Source of the DNA: Flavobacterium crocinum
GTDB lineage: Bacteria; Bacteroidota; Bacteroidia; Flavobacteriales; Flavobacteriaceae
Assembly (NCBI RefSeq): GCF_003122385.1
Contig: NZ_CP029255.1
Coordinates: 5,084,001-5,148,000, forward strand
Direction: 5' to 3'
DNA: 64,000 nt
Shown here: piece by piece, positions 9,302 through 19,200 of the stretch
Layout of the letters: every line of letters begins with the position of its first letter
Position numbering within the stretch: the stretch's first letter is position 1
Position numbers and translations under genes: made by a program
Notes under the pieces: generated by a model
The model's database searches: none
What the model was told of the DNA's origin: nothing
Seen by the model: only the letters and a program-made list of their open reading frames with translations

Positions 9302-11095
9302 TTATTTTAACACTGAAAGTATTTTATGGAATACTTCGTTGTTTTCATAAACTCCCTGGAAATCTTTAGAATGTGGTCCATAAGAAAAAACAGGAACCAT
9401 TGTCGCTGTGTGATCTACAGTTATAAAATCACCTTCGATTTTATGTTGTTTCACATTTCCCTGCGGAATAGCAAAACCAGAAGTTTCATGATCTGCTGTA
9501 ACGATAACTAATGTACCCTCATTTTTATCGGCAAATAATAATGCCTGAGTAATGGCTGTATCAAAATCTATAGTTTCTGCTACAATTCCTCCTACATTAT
9601 TAACATGACCGAAACTGTCAATCTGTGCACCTTCAACCATTAAGAAGAAAGGTTTATTTTTTTTGTTTAAAAATTCTAAGCTGTATTTTACGGCATCAGC
9701 CAATATTTCTCCTCTTCCTTCTAAAACTGACGGAACTCTATGCTGCGAAATGAAAACACCTACTGCATCATTATTCTCGGCCTGCATTTCCTGTACCGTA
9801 TTCAATAATTTGAATTTAGGAGTCAATGCAATATTTTTAAAAGTTGAAGCACCGCCTCCAACAAACAGATTCAATTTGCTTTTTAATAAATCCTGCGCTA
9901 TTATTTCAGTATTCGATCTTTCTTCGGTATGTGCATAGAAAGCGGCTGGTGTAGCTCCTGTAACTTCATCAGTCGTAATAATTCCTGTAGAGAAATTTCG
10001 CTTTTGCAATACTTCTAAAATATTTGGAATAGGCTTTATTAGACTATCCGTTCCAATTGCTCTGTTGTTTGTTTTCTGGCCTGTTGCCAATGCCGTTCCC
10101 GCAGCCGCAGAATCGGTTGTAAAATCATCTGCCGATTGTGTTTTTATGAAACCGATGCTTTTCATTTGTGTTACAGACAAAGCTCCGTTATTGGCCAAAA
10201 CTGCCGAAGAAATTTGCGATAAACCATTTCCGTCTCCAATTAAAAGGATTACATTTTTTACAGGAGTCTCTTTTTGATCCGTTTTATAAGTCGGAACATA
10301 CACTTTTGAAGAGTTTGTTGCTGTAACCAATCTTTTTGGTAAAGCCTGCAGATACTGAACACAATTATAAGGTGAATCGGTATTAATGATATCAACTCCT
10401 AATTCTAAAAAGGCTTTCCACGCAGTTTTAGTATCCGGACAGCTCCAAAATCTAAAAGGTTTGTTTAAGTTTTTTGCTTTAGTAATTACTGCTTTTACTT
10501 TATTGTAATCATCATGGGTTAATCTTCCTAAACCATTCCAAACAGAATATTTTTTGAAATCAACACTGATCATAGCGACTTTTTCCCAATTTTCTTTTGA
10601 AATTGTTTTGTCTATTTCCTGAAAATCAAACAAGATAAAGTCAGGGTACTTTTTATACGTTTCTGCATCTGGTCTGTTTCCTGATATAACGATTTTAATA
10701 TCCTTGTTTTTTGTTATGCTTTCATATTTTTTTAAAACTGAAATAAGCTTATCTAAAGTAGCTGTCGCTTCTGTTTTAATGTCAATCAGTAAAACTAATT
10801 TGTGCTCTTTTTTATAATTCATTTTTAGAGCCGTTTCTAACGGTTTTAAATAGAAATCTTCTAAAGTTCTTGTCGCAGAAATTCCTTTTTGATCATGAGA
10901 CACATATAACATATTATCTTTCAAAAAAATATCGGCTTCTATGGATGTCGCTCCATTTGCATAAGCATTCCAAAATGGAATGGCTTGTTCATAATCGTTA
11001 TGAGAATGTACTGTAACTAAGTTCTGAGAATATAACTGATCACCTGCTCCCCAGAAAAACAGGGATAGCCAGATGAATAAAAAGGATGTTTTCAT
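9302..11095 (-). CDS. Secreted GDPD-like phosphodiesterase / alkaline phosphatase fusion
   Basis: The 597-residue protein has a signal peptide (about 1-24) and two catalytic domains. Residues 27-255 resemble the PI-PLC/GDPD superfamily (AIM6-like branch), with HSHND (His30, His32), IEADI (Glu53, Asp55) and SHD (His67) as likely metal and catalytic residues. Residues 278-597 are an alkaline phosphatase with its full active site: GDGNG (Asp288), TDSAAAGTA (nucleophile Ser329), EGAQID (Glu488, Asp493), His497, ADHE (Asp535, His536) and His562. The likely work is to cleave a phosphodiester and then strip the exposed phosphomonoester, in the periplasm. Its place between SusD2 and GH89 suggests dephosphorylation of a phosphoglycan. 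Phosphate scavenging is the alternative, but no pho genes are nearby. Terminators lie on both sides. Confidence 0.9.
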   Translation of the reverse strand: MKTSFLFIWLSLFFWGAGDQLYSQNLVTVHSHNDYEQAIPFWNAYANGATSIEADIFLKDNMLYVSHDQKGISATRTLEDFYLKPLETALKMNYKKEHKLVLLIDIKTEATATLDKLISVLKKYESITKNKDIKIVISGNRPDAETYKKYPDFILFDFQEIDKTISKENWEKVAMISVDFKKYSVWNGLGRLTHDDYNKVKAVITKAKNLNKPFRFWSCPDTKTAWKAFLELGVDIINTDSPYNCVQYLQALPKRLVTATNSSKVYVPTYKTDQKETPVKNVILLIGDGNGLSQISSAVLANNGALSVTQMKSIGFIKTQSADDFTTDSAAAGTALATGQKTNNRAIGTDSLIKPIPNILEVLQKRNFSTGIITTDEVTGATPAAFYAHTEERSNTEIIAQDLLKSKLNLFVGGGASTFKNIALTPKFKLLNTVQEMQAENNDAVGVFISQHRVPSVLEGRGEILADAVKYSLEFLNKKNKPFFLMVEGAQIDSFGHVNNVGGIVAETIDFDTAITQALLFADKNEGTLVIVTADHETSGFAIPQGNVKQHKIEGDFITVDHTATMVPVFSYGPHSKDFQGVYENNEVFHKILSVLK

Positions 11096-11228
11096 TTGGA
11101 ATAAATTGATGGATTTTGAATGAACAAAATGGCAGGTAGTAGATGGGTAGAGGGCAAAAAAGGGCTGTCAACTGAAATGATCAGCCGAAACAAATACTTA
11201 AAAAATAAAATTAGGATTAAAAAAAACA

Positions 11229-11258
11229 GGGCGTTTTCTTAAAGGTTCAAAAACGCCC
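11229..11258 (-). terminator. Second terminator after susD2
   Basis: A perfect 9-bp stem GGGCGTTTT / AAAACGCCC has a 12-nt loop and eight T residues just downstream on the minus strand. It lies 100 bp beyond the susD2 stop, in tandem with the hairpin at 11282-11328. Confidence 0.8.
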
Positions 11259-11281
11259 GTGTTTTAAACAACTAACACAAA

Positions 11282-11328
11282 AAGACTGCCTATTTTACAA
11301 TAGCGTACGATAGAAAATCGGCAGTCTT
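11282..11328 (-). terminator. First terminator after susD2
   Basis: The stem AAGACTGCC / GGCAGTCTT extends imperfectly through the inner TATTTT/AAAATC and is followed by TTTTTG on the minus strand. It lies about 30 bp after the susD2 stop. Confidence 0.75.
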
Positions 11329-11358
11329 CAATTCAACGTATAAAAAAACAAACTTAAA

Positions 11359-13101
11359 CTAGTATCCTTTATTTTGTACTAAATATCCGGGAGTATTAGA
11401 TGCACCGTCAATTGCAACTTGTGGAATTGGGAACAATCTCTTGTTTACATCTGCATCTGATTTCTCAGTCCATTTATCTTCAAAATGGCTGAAACGGATT
11501 TGAGTATTTCTTCTTAAACCTTCCCAGTAAAATTCGAAACCGTATTCTCTGTACAAAATATCTAAATTGATTGCTGGAAGCGCAGCAGGAATTGGAGTAC
11601 GAGCCGTTCTTGACGTTCTAACTGCATTCATATCGGCTAATGCACCAGCGTTATCTCCTTTTCTTAATTTAGCTTCAGCACGCATCATAAAAATCTCAGC
11701 ATATCTAAGCATTACCATGTCTACACTACTGTATGTATTTCCATCAGGAGAAGTGTGGCTAAATTGATATTTTGATACTCTATATCCAGAATAGTGCATA
11801 CTTCCTTCTTTAGTAAAATCAACTTTTTCTGTAAGATTTACATAACCAACGTTTTTATCAGGACCATTTCCTTTAATTTGTTTAACCGGATAAATTCTGT
11901 ACCCGCCATCACATTTGTAGAATGCCCCATTATTGTCTTTTCTTGCGGCCCATGGAATACCTCTCATAATTCCTCTGTCTATTTCAAAATCTTCTGCTTT
12001 AACGCAGTAGTAGTGATTTTCATCATTTAATGGAGATAATCCTGTAAGATCTTTTAAGTTATCCGGAACTTTTGCATTGTTTTTATAAAATCTTGAATCA
12101 GCATCGGCTGGATCTACAGTACCATAAGCACTTACCCATGTTTGATAAAAATCTGAAGTAATAGCAGGACCATCAGTACCATCTGCATTGATAGACTCAG
12201 GTCTTGGGAACATAGATCCCGGAATTGACCAATAGGCCCAACGGTTGTGCTCATCAGCTAAAACTCCACGCTGATCTATTGAGAAGATTACTTCTTTGTT
12301 TTTGTCATTGCTGTCATCAAATAAGTCAAAATACTCAGGAGAAAAACTGAATTTACCAGAATTGATAATGTTATCTGTATATTTAATAACCTTATCCATA
12401 TCTGCTGGAGTAAATGAAGGCACTCCGTAAGGATCACGATATACCGCAGCATTTAAATTTAATCTCGCAAGAAGCCCCCAAACCGCAGATTGAGTCATTC
12501 TTCCCGGACCTTTATCTGTATTGATTACATCAGCAACAGAAAGTAATTCATTTTCAATATAAGTCACAGCATCTTGTCCGCGAAGGATTTCAGAAGTACT
12601 AGCCGATGATTCTTTTTTAAACACAAGTCCCCAGCTGTCTAATGTCTGCATATTCAAATAAGCTCTTAAGGCTTTCATTTCATAAAGAGCTCCTTGAGCT
12701 TCTGCATTGCCTCCTTCTGCAAGAGGAGTTAATACTTCAATAGCAGATAATGTTCTGGAAATATTTTTAGTAAGAGCATTCCAAGTACTTGTAACTAAGT
12801 CATTAGTAGGTGTTGTAGTATGCGCATGTACTGCTAAATATTTACCTCCATCGTACCAATCTGTTCCTCCTCTGTAAGGTAAAATACCTTCATCACTGGC
12901 AATTAACTGTAAACCAAAATTATTGGTATGGTACCATGTTGCTTTTAATTGTCCATAAGCTGGAGCAATAGCACCACTGATTGCTTCTGCTTGTCCTGCA
13001 CCGTTTAAGGATTCGTCAAGGATCTTTTCTTCTAAGTCAGTACAGCTCCAGGTAAACAATATACCTAATGCAAGAGCAGCTATTATTATTTTATTTTTCA
13101 T
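11359..13101 (-). CDS. SusD/RagB-family surface glycan-binding lipoprotein (SusD2)
   Basis: This 580-residue lipoprotein has signal MKNKIIIAALALGILFTWSC, with Cys20 as the lipidated residue. It shows the helical N-terminal SusD region (EMKALRAYLNMQTLDSWG) and the family C-terminal elements (MVMLRYAEIFMMRAEAKLRK and NKRLFPIPQ). It is the glycan-binding lid for SusC2, whose gene ends 16 bp upstream, so the two form one transcript. Two tandem terminators follow the gene, which should make the pair more abundant than downstream enzymes. It is longer than and clearly diverged from SusD1, so the locus has two transport complexes, perhaps for different fragments of one glycan. Confidence 0.95.
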   Translation of the reverse strand: MKNKIIIAALALGILFTWSCTDLEEKILDESLNGAGQAEAISGAIAPAYGQLKATWYHTNNFGLQLIASDEGILPYRGGTDWYDGGKYLAVHAHTTTPTNDLVTSTWNALTKNISRTLSAIEVLTPLAEGGNAEAQGALYEMKALRAYLNMQTLDSWGLVFKKESSASTSEILRGQDAVTYIENELLSVADVINTDKGPGRMTQSAVWGLLARLNLNAAVYRDPYGVPSFTPADMDKVIKYTDNIINSGKFSFSPEYFDLFDDSNDKNKEVIFSIDQRGVLADEHNRWAYWSIPGSMFPRPESINADGTDGPAITSDFYQTWVSAYGTVDPADADSRFYKNNAKVPDNLKDLTGLSPLNDENHYYCVKAEDFEIDRGIMRGIPWAARKDNNGAFYKCDGGYRIYPVKQIKGNGPDKNVGYVNLTEKVDFTKEGSMHYSGYRVSKYQFSHTSPDGNTYSSVDMVMLRYAEIFMMRAEAKLRKGDNAGALADMNAVRTSRTARTPIPAALPAINLDILYREYGFEFYWEGLRRNTQIRFSHFEDKWTEKSDADVNKRLFPIPQVAIDGASNTPGYLVQNKGY

Positions 13102-13117
13102 GTTTTTTTATTTTTGA

Positions 13118-16087
13118 TTAAAATGCTACGTTTAAGCCAAATACAATGGTTCTCGCTCTTGGGTAACTGAAATAATCAATACCAAAAGACTGAATTTCGC
13201 CCACAGAAGTTCCAGTATTAATTTCAGGATCAAAACCGCTGTATTTTGTAATTACAAATAAGTTCTGACCTGTTACAGAAAGACGTATGTTGTCCATTAC
13301 ATCTCCAAGTCCAACTAATTTTGGGCTTAAATTATATCCTAAACTCGCATTATTTAATCTTAAGAAACTTCCATCTTCTAAGTATCTTGTAGAAACTGTA
13401 TTAGAGTTTGTAGAGGCTTCGTTTAAATATTGTGAAGCTCTGTCTGTTGTATTAAAAGAGTTTGCCAAATTTCCTCTATTGAATGAAGTCATTGCAACGT
13501 GGTTGTAAATTTTATTTCCGGCTGCACCATTAAAATTAGCAACAAAATCAAAATTCTTGTATTTTAAATTCAGGTAAAAAGCATAGATATAATCTGGTAA
13601 TGCGCTTCCTGCAACAATACGATCGTTGTCAAGGATAGAACCATCTCCATTTGTATCTGCAAACTGATTTTGACCATCAGGACCAATTCCTGTAAAATCA
13701 AGCATGTAGAAAGAACCGATTGGGTGTCCGTTTAAAACTCCGTTGATAGTTGCTCCAGTTTGTCCGCCTCCTTGGGCCGCTCCGGTTGTCAATATTTTAT
13801 AAGGAGAGTTTACTACTTTATTGTTTGTAAAAGATATATTTCCTCCAATGCTATAAGAGAAGTCTTTACTTTTATCACTGCTGTAATCTAAAGCAACTTC
13901 AATACCGTTGTTTTCGATTTGCATATTAGGAATGTTTGTCCAATACTTTGATGCAGGCTGAATAGGATCTACAGGTGCAACCTCTAACAAAATATTATCT
14001 GAAACTTTGTTAAAATAATCTACTGTACCTGATAATCTGTTATTGAATAAACTAAAATCTAAACCAACGTTTGTTTGTGTTGAAACTTCCCATTGAAGAT
14101 TTGGATTTGCTAAACGAGTATAGATTGAACCATAAGGATAACTAGCTAAATCTGTATCGCTTGGATCTAGCGGATACGTATCATAGCCACTGTTACTTTC
14201 TGTATAACTTGTTTTGGTAATTTTTGAAGGAATCTCTTGAACACCTGTCTGACCCCAGCTTGCTCTTAGTTTCAAGTTGTTCAGCGTTTCAGATTCTTTT
14301 AAGAAATCTTCTTTTGTAATATTCCAACCTAATGCTACAGATGGGAAATATCCGTATCTGTTGTTTTTACCAAATTTGGAAGAACCATCTGCACGCATAG
14401 TTGCAGTCAATAAATATTTGTTATCATATCCATAGTTTAATCTTCCGAAGAAAGACTGAAGTTCATTTTCTACTGCCGATGAAGACTTAGTTCTAAGCTC
14501 AGCTGCTGCTCCAATTTGATTTTTAGGTTCTACACCATTATCCGGAAATCCTTTAAAATCATAATTCTTCTGATTCACTTGTATTTTCTGGTAAGATTGA
14601 CCAGCTAAAACCGTAAAATTATGGTTCTTAACATTGAAGTTATACGTCAAAGTGTTTTCGTATAAAACGTTATTATTATTCGTAACAATGTTGTTCAAAG
14701 TACTTTCAGTAGTATTAGTAGCAGAAGTATATGGTAAAACTTGAATGTCTCTTTCAGACATAGAATAATCAACTCCAAGATTAAATTTATACGTTAATCC
14801 TTTTATAAATTCGTATGATGGACTAATGTTCGCAAGAATACGATTGTTGTTTGTTTCATCAGAATAAATTCTCTGGCTGATTAAAGGATTTACAGCATCG
14901 TTGCTTAAGTTAACATTTGGCTGTCCGTTAACATATACTGCATCAGTAGGATTCAATGTCAGCATATTTCCAACAACATTTCTTGCATCTGGTCTTGAAT
15001 TTTCAAGTTTAGTTGCTGTCAAGTTAAAGGCAATATTAAACTTATCGTTTAATGCTTTTTGGTTCAAATTCAAACGTCCTGAATAACGTTTTAAATCACT
15101 ATTTTGGAAAATACCTTCCTGATTATCCATCCCCACAGAAGCTGCGTAAGTAGATTTTTCAGTTCCACCACTCATCGATAAATTAACGTTTTGCGAAACT
15201 CCTGTTCTTGTTAATTCATCCTGCCAGTCTGTATTTGCTCCACCATCTTGTAAAGTTCCGTTCACAGCAGTAACTTGTTTTCTAAATTCATCTGCACTAA
15301 AAACATCTACTTTATTTGCTAAAGAAGAAAATCCGGTAGTCATAGAAAGGTTAATTTTTGACTGTCCTTTTGAACCTTTTTTAGTTGTAATTACTACAAC
15401 TCCATTTGCCGCTCTGGAACCATAAATAGCCGCTGCAGATGCATCTTTAAGAACATCAATGCTCTCGATATCCTGTGGATTGATAAAGTTTAAAGGGTTT
15501 GTAGCAACACCATTACCAGAATTATCAAGAACAAATCCGTCAACTACATAAAGAGGTGTTGTTCCAGAACGTAAACTTCCAACTCCACGAATAATAATAT
15601 CCTGATTAGCTCCTGGCTCACCACTTGCCGCCATTACATTAACTCCGGCAACTTTACCCTGAATTAATTGCCCTGCATTGGCCACAACTCCTTTGTTAAA
15701 ATTTTCGTTTTTTACAGAACCAATAGCACCCGTTACATCAGATCTCTTTTGAGAACCGTAACCAACCACTACTACTTCATTTAAAGTACTTACCTCTTCT
15801 GCTAAAGAAACAGTTAGTTTTTGAGTACCTGAAAAAGAAACCTCTTTTGTTTTAAATCCAACATAAGAAAAAACCAAAACACCTTCATTCTGTTGTGCCT
15901 TAATTTTGAAATTTCCATCAAAATCTGTTGTAACTGCTCCTTTTGGTTCTCCTTTAATATAAACAGAGACACCGGGAACTGGTACTTTTTCAACATCAGA
16001 AACTACAATTCCTGATACATTTATCTGCCCATAGGAGTATGACATACATCCAAAGGCAAGAATTAGCAATGCATAAATTTTTTTCAT
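13118..16087 (-). CDS. SusC/RagA-family TonB-linked outer membrane transporter (SusC2)
   Basis: The 989-residue protein has a signal peptide ending near YGQ (residue 21), a carboxypeptidase-regulatory-like domain (about 22-98), the TonB-box-like NEVVVVGYGSQKRSD, a plug with DVLKDASAAAIYGSRAANG, and a barrel ending in Phe989. It transports glycan fragments together with SusD2. The gene follows the regulator with a 177-bp gap that holds a -7 promoter element and three copies of a 10-bp direct repeat. This is the first promoter of the locus after its regulator and the best candidate for direct control by it. Confidence 0.96.
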   Translation of the reverse strand: MKKIYALLILAFGCMSYSYGQINVSGIVVSDVEKVPVPGVSVYIKGEPKGAVTTDFDGNFKIKAQQNEGVLVFSYVGFKTKEVSFSGTQKLTVSLAEEVSTLNEVVVVGYGSQKRSDVTGAIGSVKNENFNKGVVANAGQLIQGKVAGVNVMAASGEPGANQDIIIRGVGSLRSGTTPLYVVDGFVLDNSGNGVATNPLNFINPQDIESIDVLKDASAAAIYGSRAANGVVVITTKKGSKGQSKINLSMTTGFSSLANKVDVFSADEFRKQVTAVNGTLQDGGANTDWQDELTRTGVSQNVNLSMSGGTEKSTYAASVGMDNQEGIFQNSDLKRYSGRLNLNQKALNDKFNIAFNLTATKLENSRPDARNVVGNMLTLNPTDAVYVNGQPNVNLSNDAVNPLISQRIYSDETNNNRILANISPSYEFIKGLTYKFNLGVDYSMSERDIQVLPYTSATNTTESTLNNIVTNNNNVLYENTLTYNFNVKNHNFTVLAGQSYQKIQVNQKNYDFKGFPDNGVEPKNQIGAAAELRTKSSSAVENELQSFFGRLNYGYDNKYLLTATMRADGSSKFGKNNRYGYFPSVALGWNITKEDFLKESETLNNLKLRASWGQTGVQEIPSKITKTSYTESNSGYDTYPLDPSDTDLASYPYGSIYTRLANPNLQWEVSTQTNVGLDFSLFNNRLSGTVDYFNKVSDNILLEVAPVDPIQPASKYWTNIPNMQIENNGIEVALDYSSDKSKDFSYSIGGNISFTNNKVVNSPYKILTTGAAQGGGQTGATINGVLNGHPIGSFYMLDFTGIGPDGQNQFADTNGDGSILDNDRIVAGSALPDYIYAFYLNLKYKNFDFVANFNGAAGNKIYNHVAMTSFNRGNLANSFNTTDRASQYLNEASTNSNTVSTRYLEDGSFLRLNNASLGYNLSPKLVGLGDVMDNIRLSVTGQNLFVITKYSGFDPEINTGTSVGEIQSFGIDYFSYPRARTIVFGLNVAF

Positions 16088-16110
16088 TTAAATTACTTTT
16101 TTTGTTTTGC

Positions 16111-16118
16111 CAAAAGTA
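16111..16118 (-). promoter_or_regulatory. -7 promoter element of susC2
   Basis: TACTTTTG on the minus strand matches TAnnTTTG, 23 bp upstream of the susC2 ATG. A TTTTG lies 15 bp further upstream (16134-16138), slightly short for a -33 box, as expected at an activator-dependent promoter. Confidence 0.55.
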
Positions 16119-16139
16119 TTTTAACGATCCCTCCAAAAG

Positions 16140-16214
16140 GAGGATTTTTGTTTTTCAAAAGAGGACTTTTAATTCAATTTAGGATAGAATTAACGCTGAA
16201 AAAGGGGGATTTTT
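16140..16214 (-). promoter_or_regulatory. Direct repeats, candidate operator for the AraC-type regulator
   Basis: On the plus strand GAGGATTTTT (16140), GAGGACTTTT (16161) and GGGGATTTTT (16205) are direct repeats with centre spacings of 21 and 44 bp, close to two and four helical turns. Each is preceded by an A-run. The nearest copy abuts the promoter. AraC-family proteins commonly bind paired direct half-sites about 21 bp apart. Confidence 0.5.
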
Positions 16215-16264
16215 GTACATTAACATTAGCCTAACTTTGTGCAAATACAGGGCTAACAGAAAAT

Positions 16265-19200
16265 CTAAAGCGAATACTCTTTATATTCCTTAGGACTTTT
16301 GCCAAAATACTTCTTAAAAGAGCGGCCAAAATATTTTGGATCATTATAACCGCACTCAAAACTAATCTCGGAGATGTTCAATTTTTTAGTTTTTAATAAT
16401 AATTCGGCCTTTTGCAAACGAAGGGACATTAAAATATCTGATGGAGACTGATTCAAAGTTTCTTTAAATAAACGATAACATTTTACCCTAGAAATCCCTA
16501 ATTGTTCGCCCATCATTTCAACATTAAATGCCGGGTTCTGCAATTCTTCTTTAATGATTTCCAAAGCCTTTTTCAGAAGCTTTTCGTTAGGCGTGATATT
16601 CTCATTGTTTTCTGTCAGAATCTCGAATATCTTCTGCTGGATTTTATACTCTTTTACCGGTTCGCTGTTTTGATTGATCAGCCTATTAATCTTTTTACTG
16701 ATAAATGATAAACTAGCCGGCAGTTTAATATGAGTATCAATACCCAATTCTAACAATTGTTCATCTTGTTCGTAATTAATATTTTCAGAGATGTAGATAA
16801 GCGGAATTTTTACAGCGCTGCTTTCTTTATTTTGTCTTAGAAAATGAATTAGTTCTCTGGAGAATTCTGTCTGATAAAAAACTAATGCCGCAATTTCAGT
16901 CTGTTTAATTATGGCATTTAAATTTGAAATGGAACTTTCAAAAATTAAATTATACTTATCATTTTCTAAAATCTGATTGGCAGCCGGAGTATTGTAAGGA
17001 TCAGCAAAAACCAAAAGACATTTTTTATCTGCAGCAAACTGATCTTGCTGATTAAAATTTTTCCAGGAAATGGTTTCTTTTAAATCGAGATTTGAATCGA
17101 CAACTTCGATTGGGATTCGCAATTTGGCTTGAAATTGTTCTTCAGACGAAGAAACAATTTCTCCATTCAAATCTTGAAGCAAAATTTCTAAAGCTTTAAA
17201 ATAAGGACTGTAGTGTAAAATATTGTACCAGTTATCTTTTAAAATAACACTATCCGAAATCGTCTTTATTTCGATACAATCATTTTCGTAAGTAATCGAA
17301 ATATTTAAAGTACTATCCTTATCTGAATATTTACTTAAGTCATTAAAAAAATACTGAAGCGAAAGTTTTAAACGCAAAACATCTACAGCCGCAAAACAAT
17401 CTGAATTGTCTATTTCGCAATTAAAATTCACCTGATTAAGCTGTGAATCTTTCTTTAGTTTTTCGACATTGTTTTTTAAAACAGGAAACAAATTCACTGC
17501 TGTTTTCTTTACAGGCCCCAAATCTTTTACCTGTTCCAGATAATTCCATTCCGAAATAAGATTGAGCAGTTTACCTGATTCCGCCAATAAAGCTCGCTGC
17601 ATTTCGGTATCTTTTTTTAAAGAGCTGGAAGTTTTAATTATTCGTGATATGGGTTCCTGAAATTCAGCCAGCATAAAGGTTTTGAACTTTTCAATCTCGA
17701 AATTTTCGTTTTTCAAATTGCTGTGAAGAATTAAAAGTTTTTCTTTTTGCTCTACAATCTTTTTATTTTTCTGATCCAGTTCTGCGTTAATTTCTTCCAG
17801 GTTTTTCTTCTGATTTTCGATAACAGCCGTACGTGCTGTTACCAGTTCTTCCAAATATTTTTGCTGTGCAAGTGAAGTTTTGTTTTTAGCGCGAACAATC
17901 AGTACACATCCTAGCAGTATTAAACCGGATAACAAAATATAGAACAAAATCGATTCGTAAAAAGCTTCCGTAATATGAAGCGAAAAAAGAGCTGGTTCTT
18001 CAATTCCGTCTTTTCCTTCTTTAATTAAAAAACTGTAATTTCCGGAAGATAATCCGTTATATTCTATTTTATTATCTTCGGGAAGCAACGTCCAGTCCTC
18101 ATCGCTTCCTTCCAGTTTATAATAAATATTGTTCCTTTTACTGTTTGGAAATAAAATCGGAATTACCTCAACTTTTAATTCATTATCACTAAAACCTTTT
18201 TCGAAAGCAGTGAGATAATTTTCATTTCCATCAATCTTCAATTTTATTTTTGCTTTTGAATTATTGATCTGAAGTGTATTAGGATTAAAATAATTGAGTC
18301 CGTTTACACCACCAAAAAACAAATTTCCTTTTGAATCCTGATAATAAGCTCCTTCCGAAAATTCAAGAGCCTGCCAGCCATAATCGGGATTATATGAAGT
18401 TACCGAATAATTTTTTTTATCAATAGAAGCAATTCCTTTTGTAGTGCTAATCCAAACCTTGTCTCCGTTATCTATTAAACCATAAACCATGTGACTTGGC
18501 AGTCCGTCAGATTCCGCAATGTTTTTTACAACGCCTTTTCTTTTATTATAAATAGTAACACCTCCTAAAGAAGCAATCCAGTAATTATCAGATTCATTAT
18601 CCAAAAAAACAGAATAAATGCTATTTCCAAGAATTCCTTCCTTAGTTGTTATCTTTTTTAAAGTGCCATTGGTTAAATTAAAGACAACAACACCACTGTT
18701 TTCAGTTGCCAGTATCAAATTCTGATTGCTCTTTTTCACACATCTAATGTGATATTTACTTAATAGTTCCTGCCCTTTAAACTTTTCAAACTTTCCGGTT
18801 AACATATTAAATTTGGCCATACCGCCCCAGCATCCCATCCAGAGCTGTTTGTTTTGATCTTCGCAGATTGAATAACATCTTTCAATAGGCATTCCCACAG
18901 CAGGACTCTCATAACTTGTGCAATTTTGATCTGAAATATGCAGAATTCCTTTGTAAGTCCCTGCCCAAATACTGCCATCACTAGCCGTAAATAAAGATCT
19001 AATGCGTTCCCAATCCGAACTTAAAGACGCTTTATCAATACTAAACTTCTGGAAAGAATGATTTGTTTCGTTATAATAATAAAGTCCTCGTGTATAATAT
19101 CCCAACCAGATTTTCCCTTTGTTGTCTTTGGTTACTGCCCTTATGGTTTCATTTGGAAGATTAGGTTCTTTAAGAGGATGTGGCATAACAGAATTTATTT

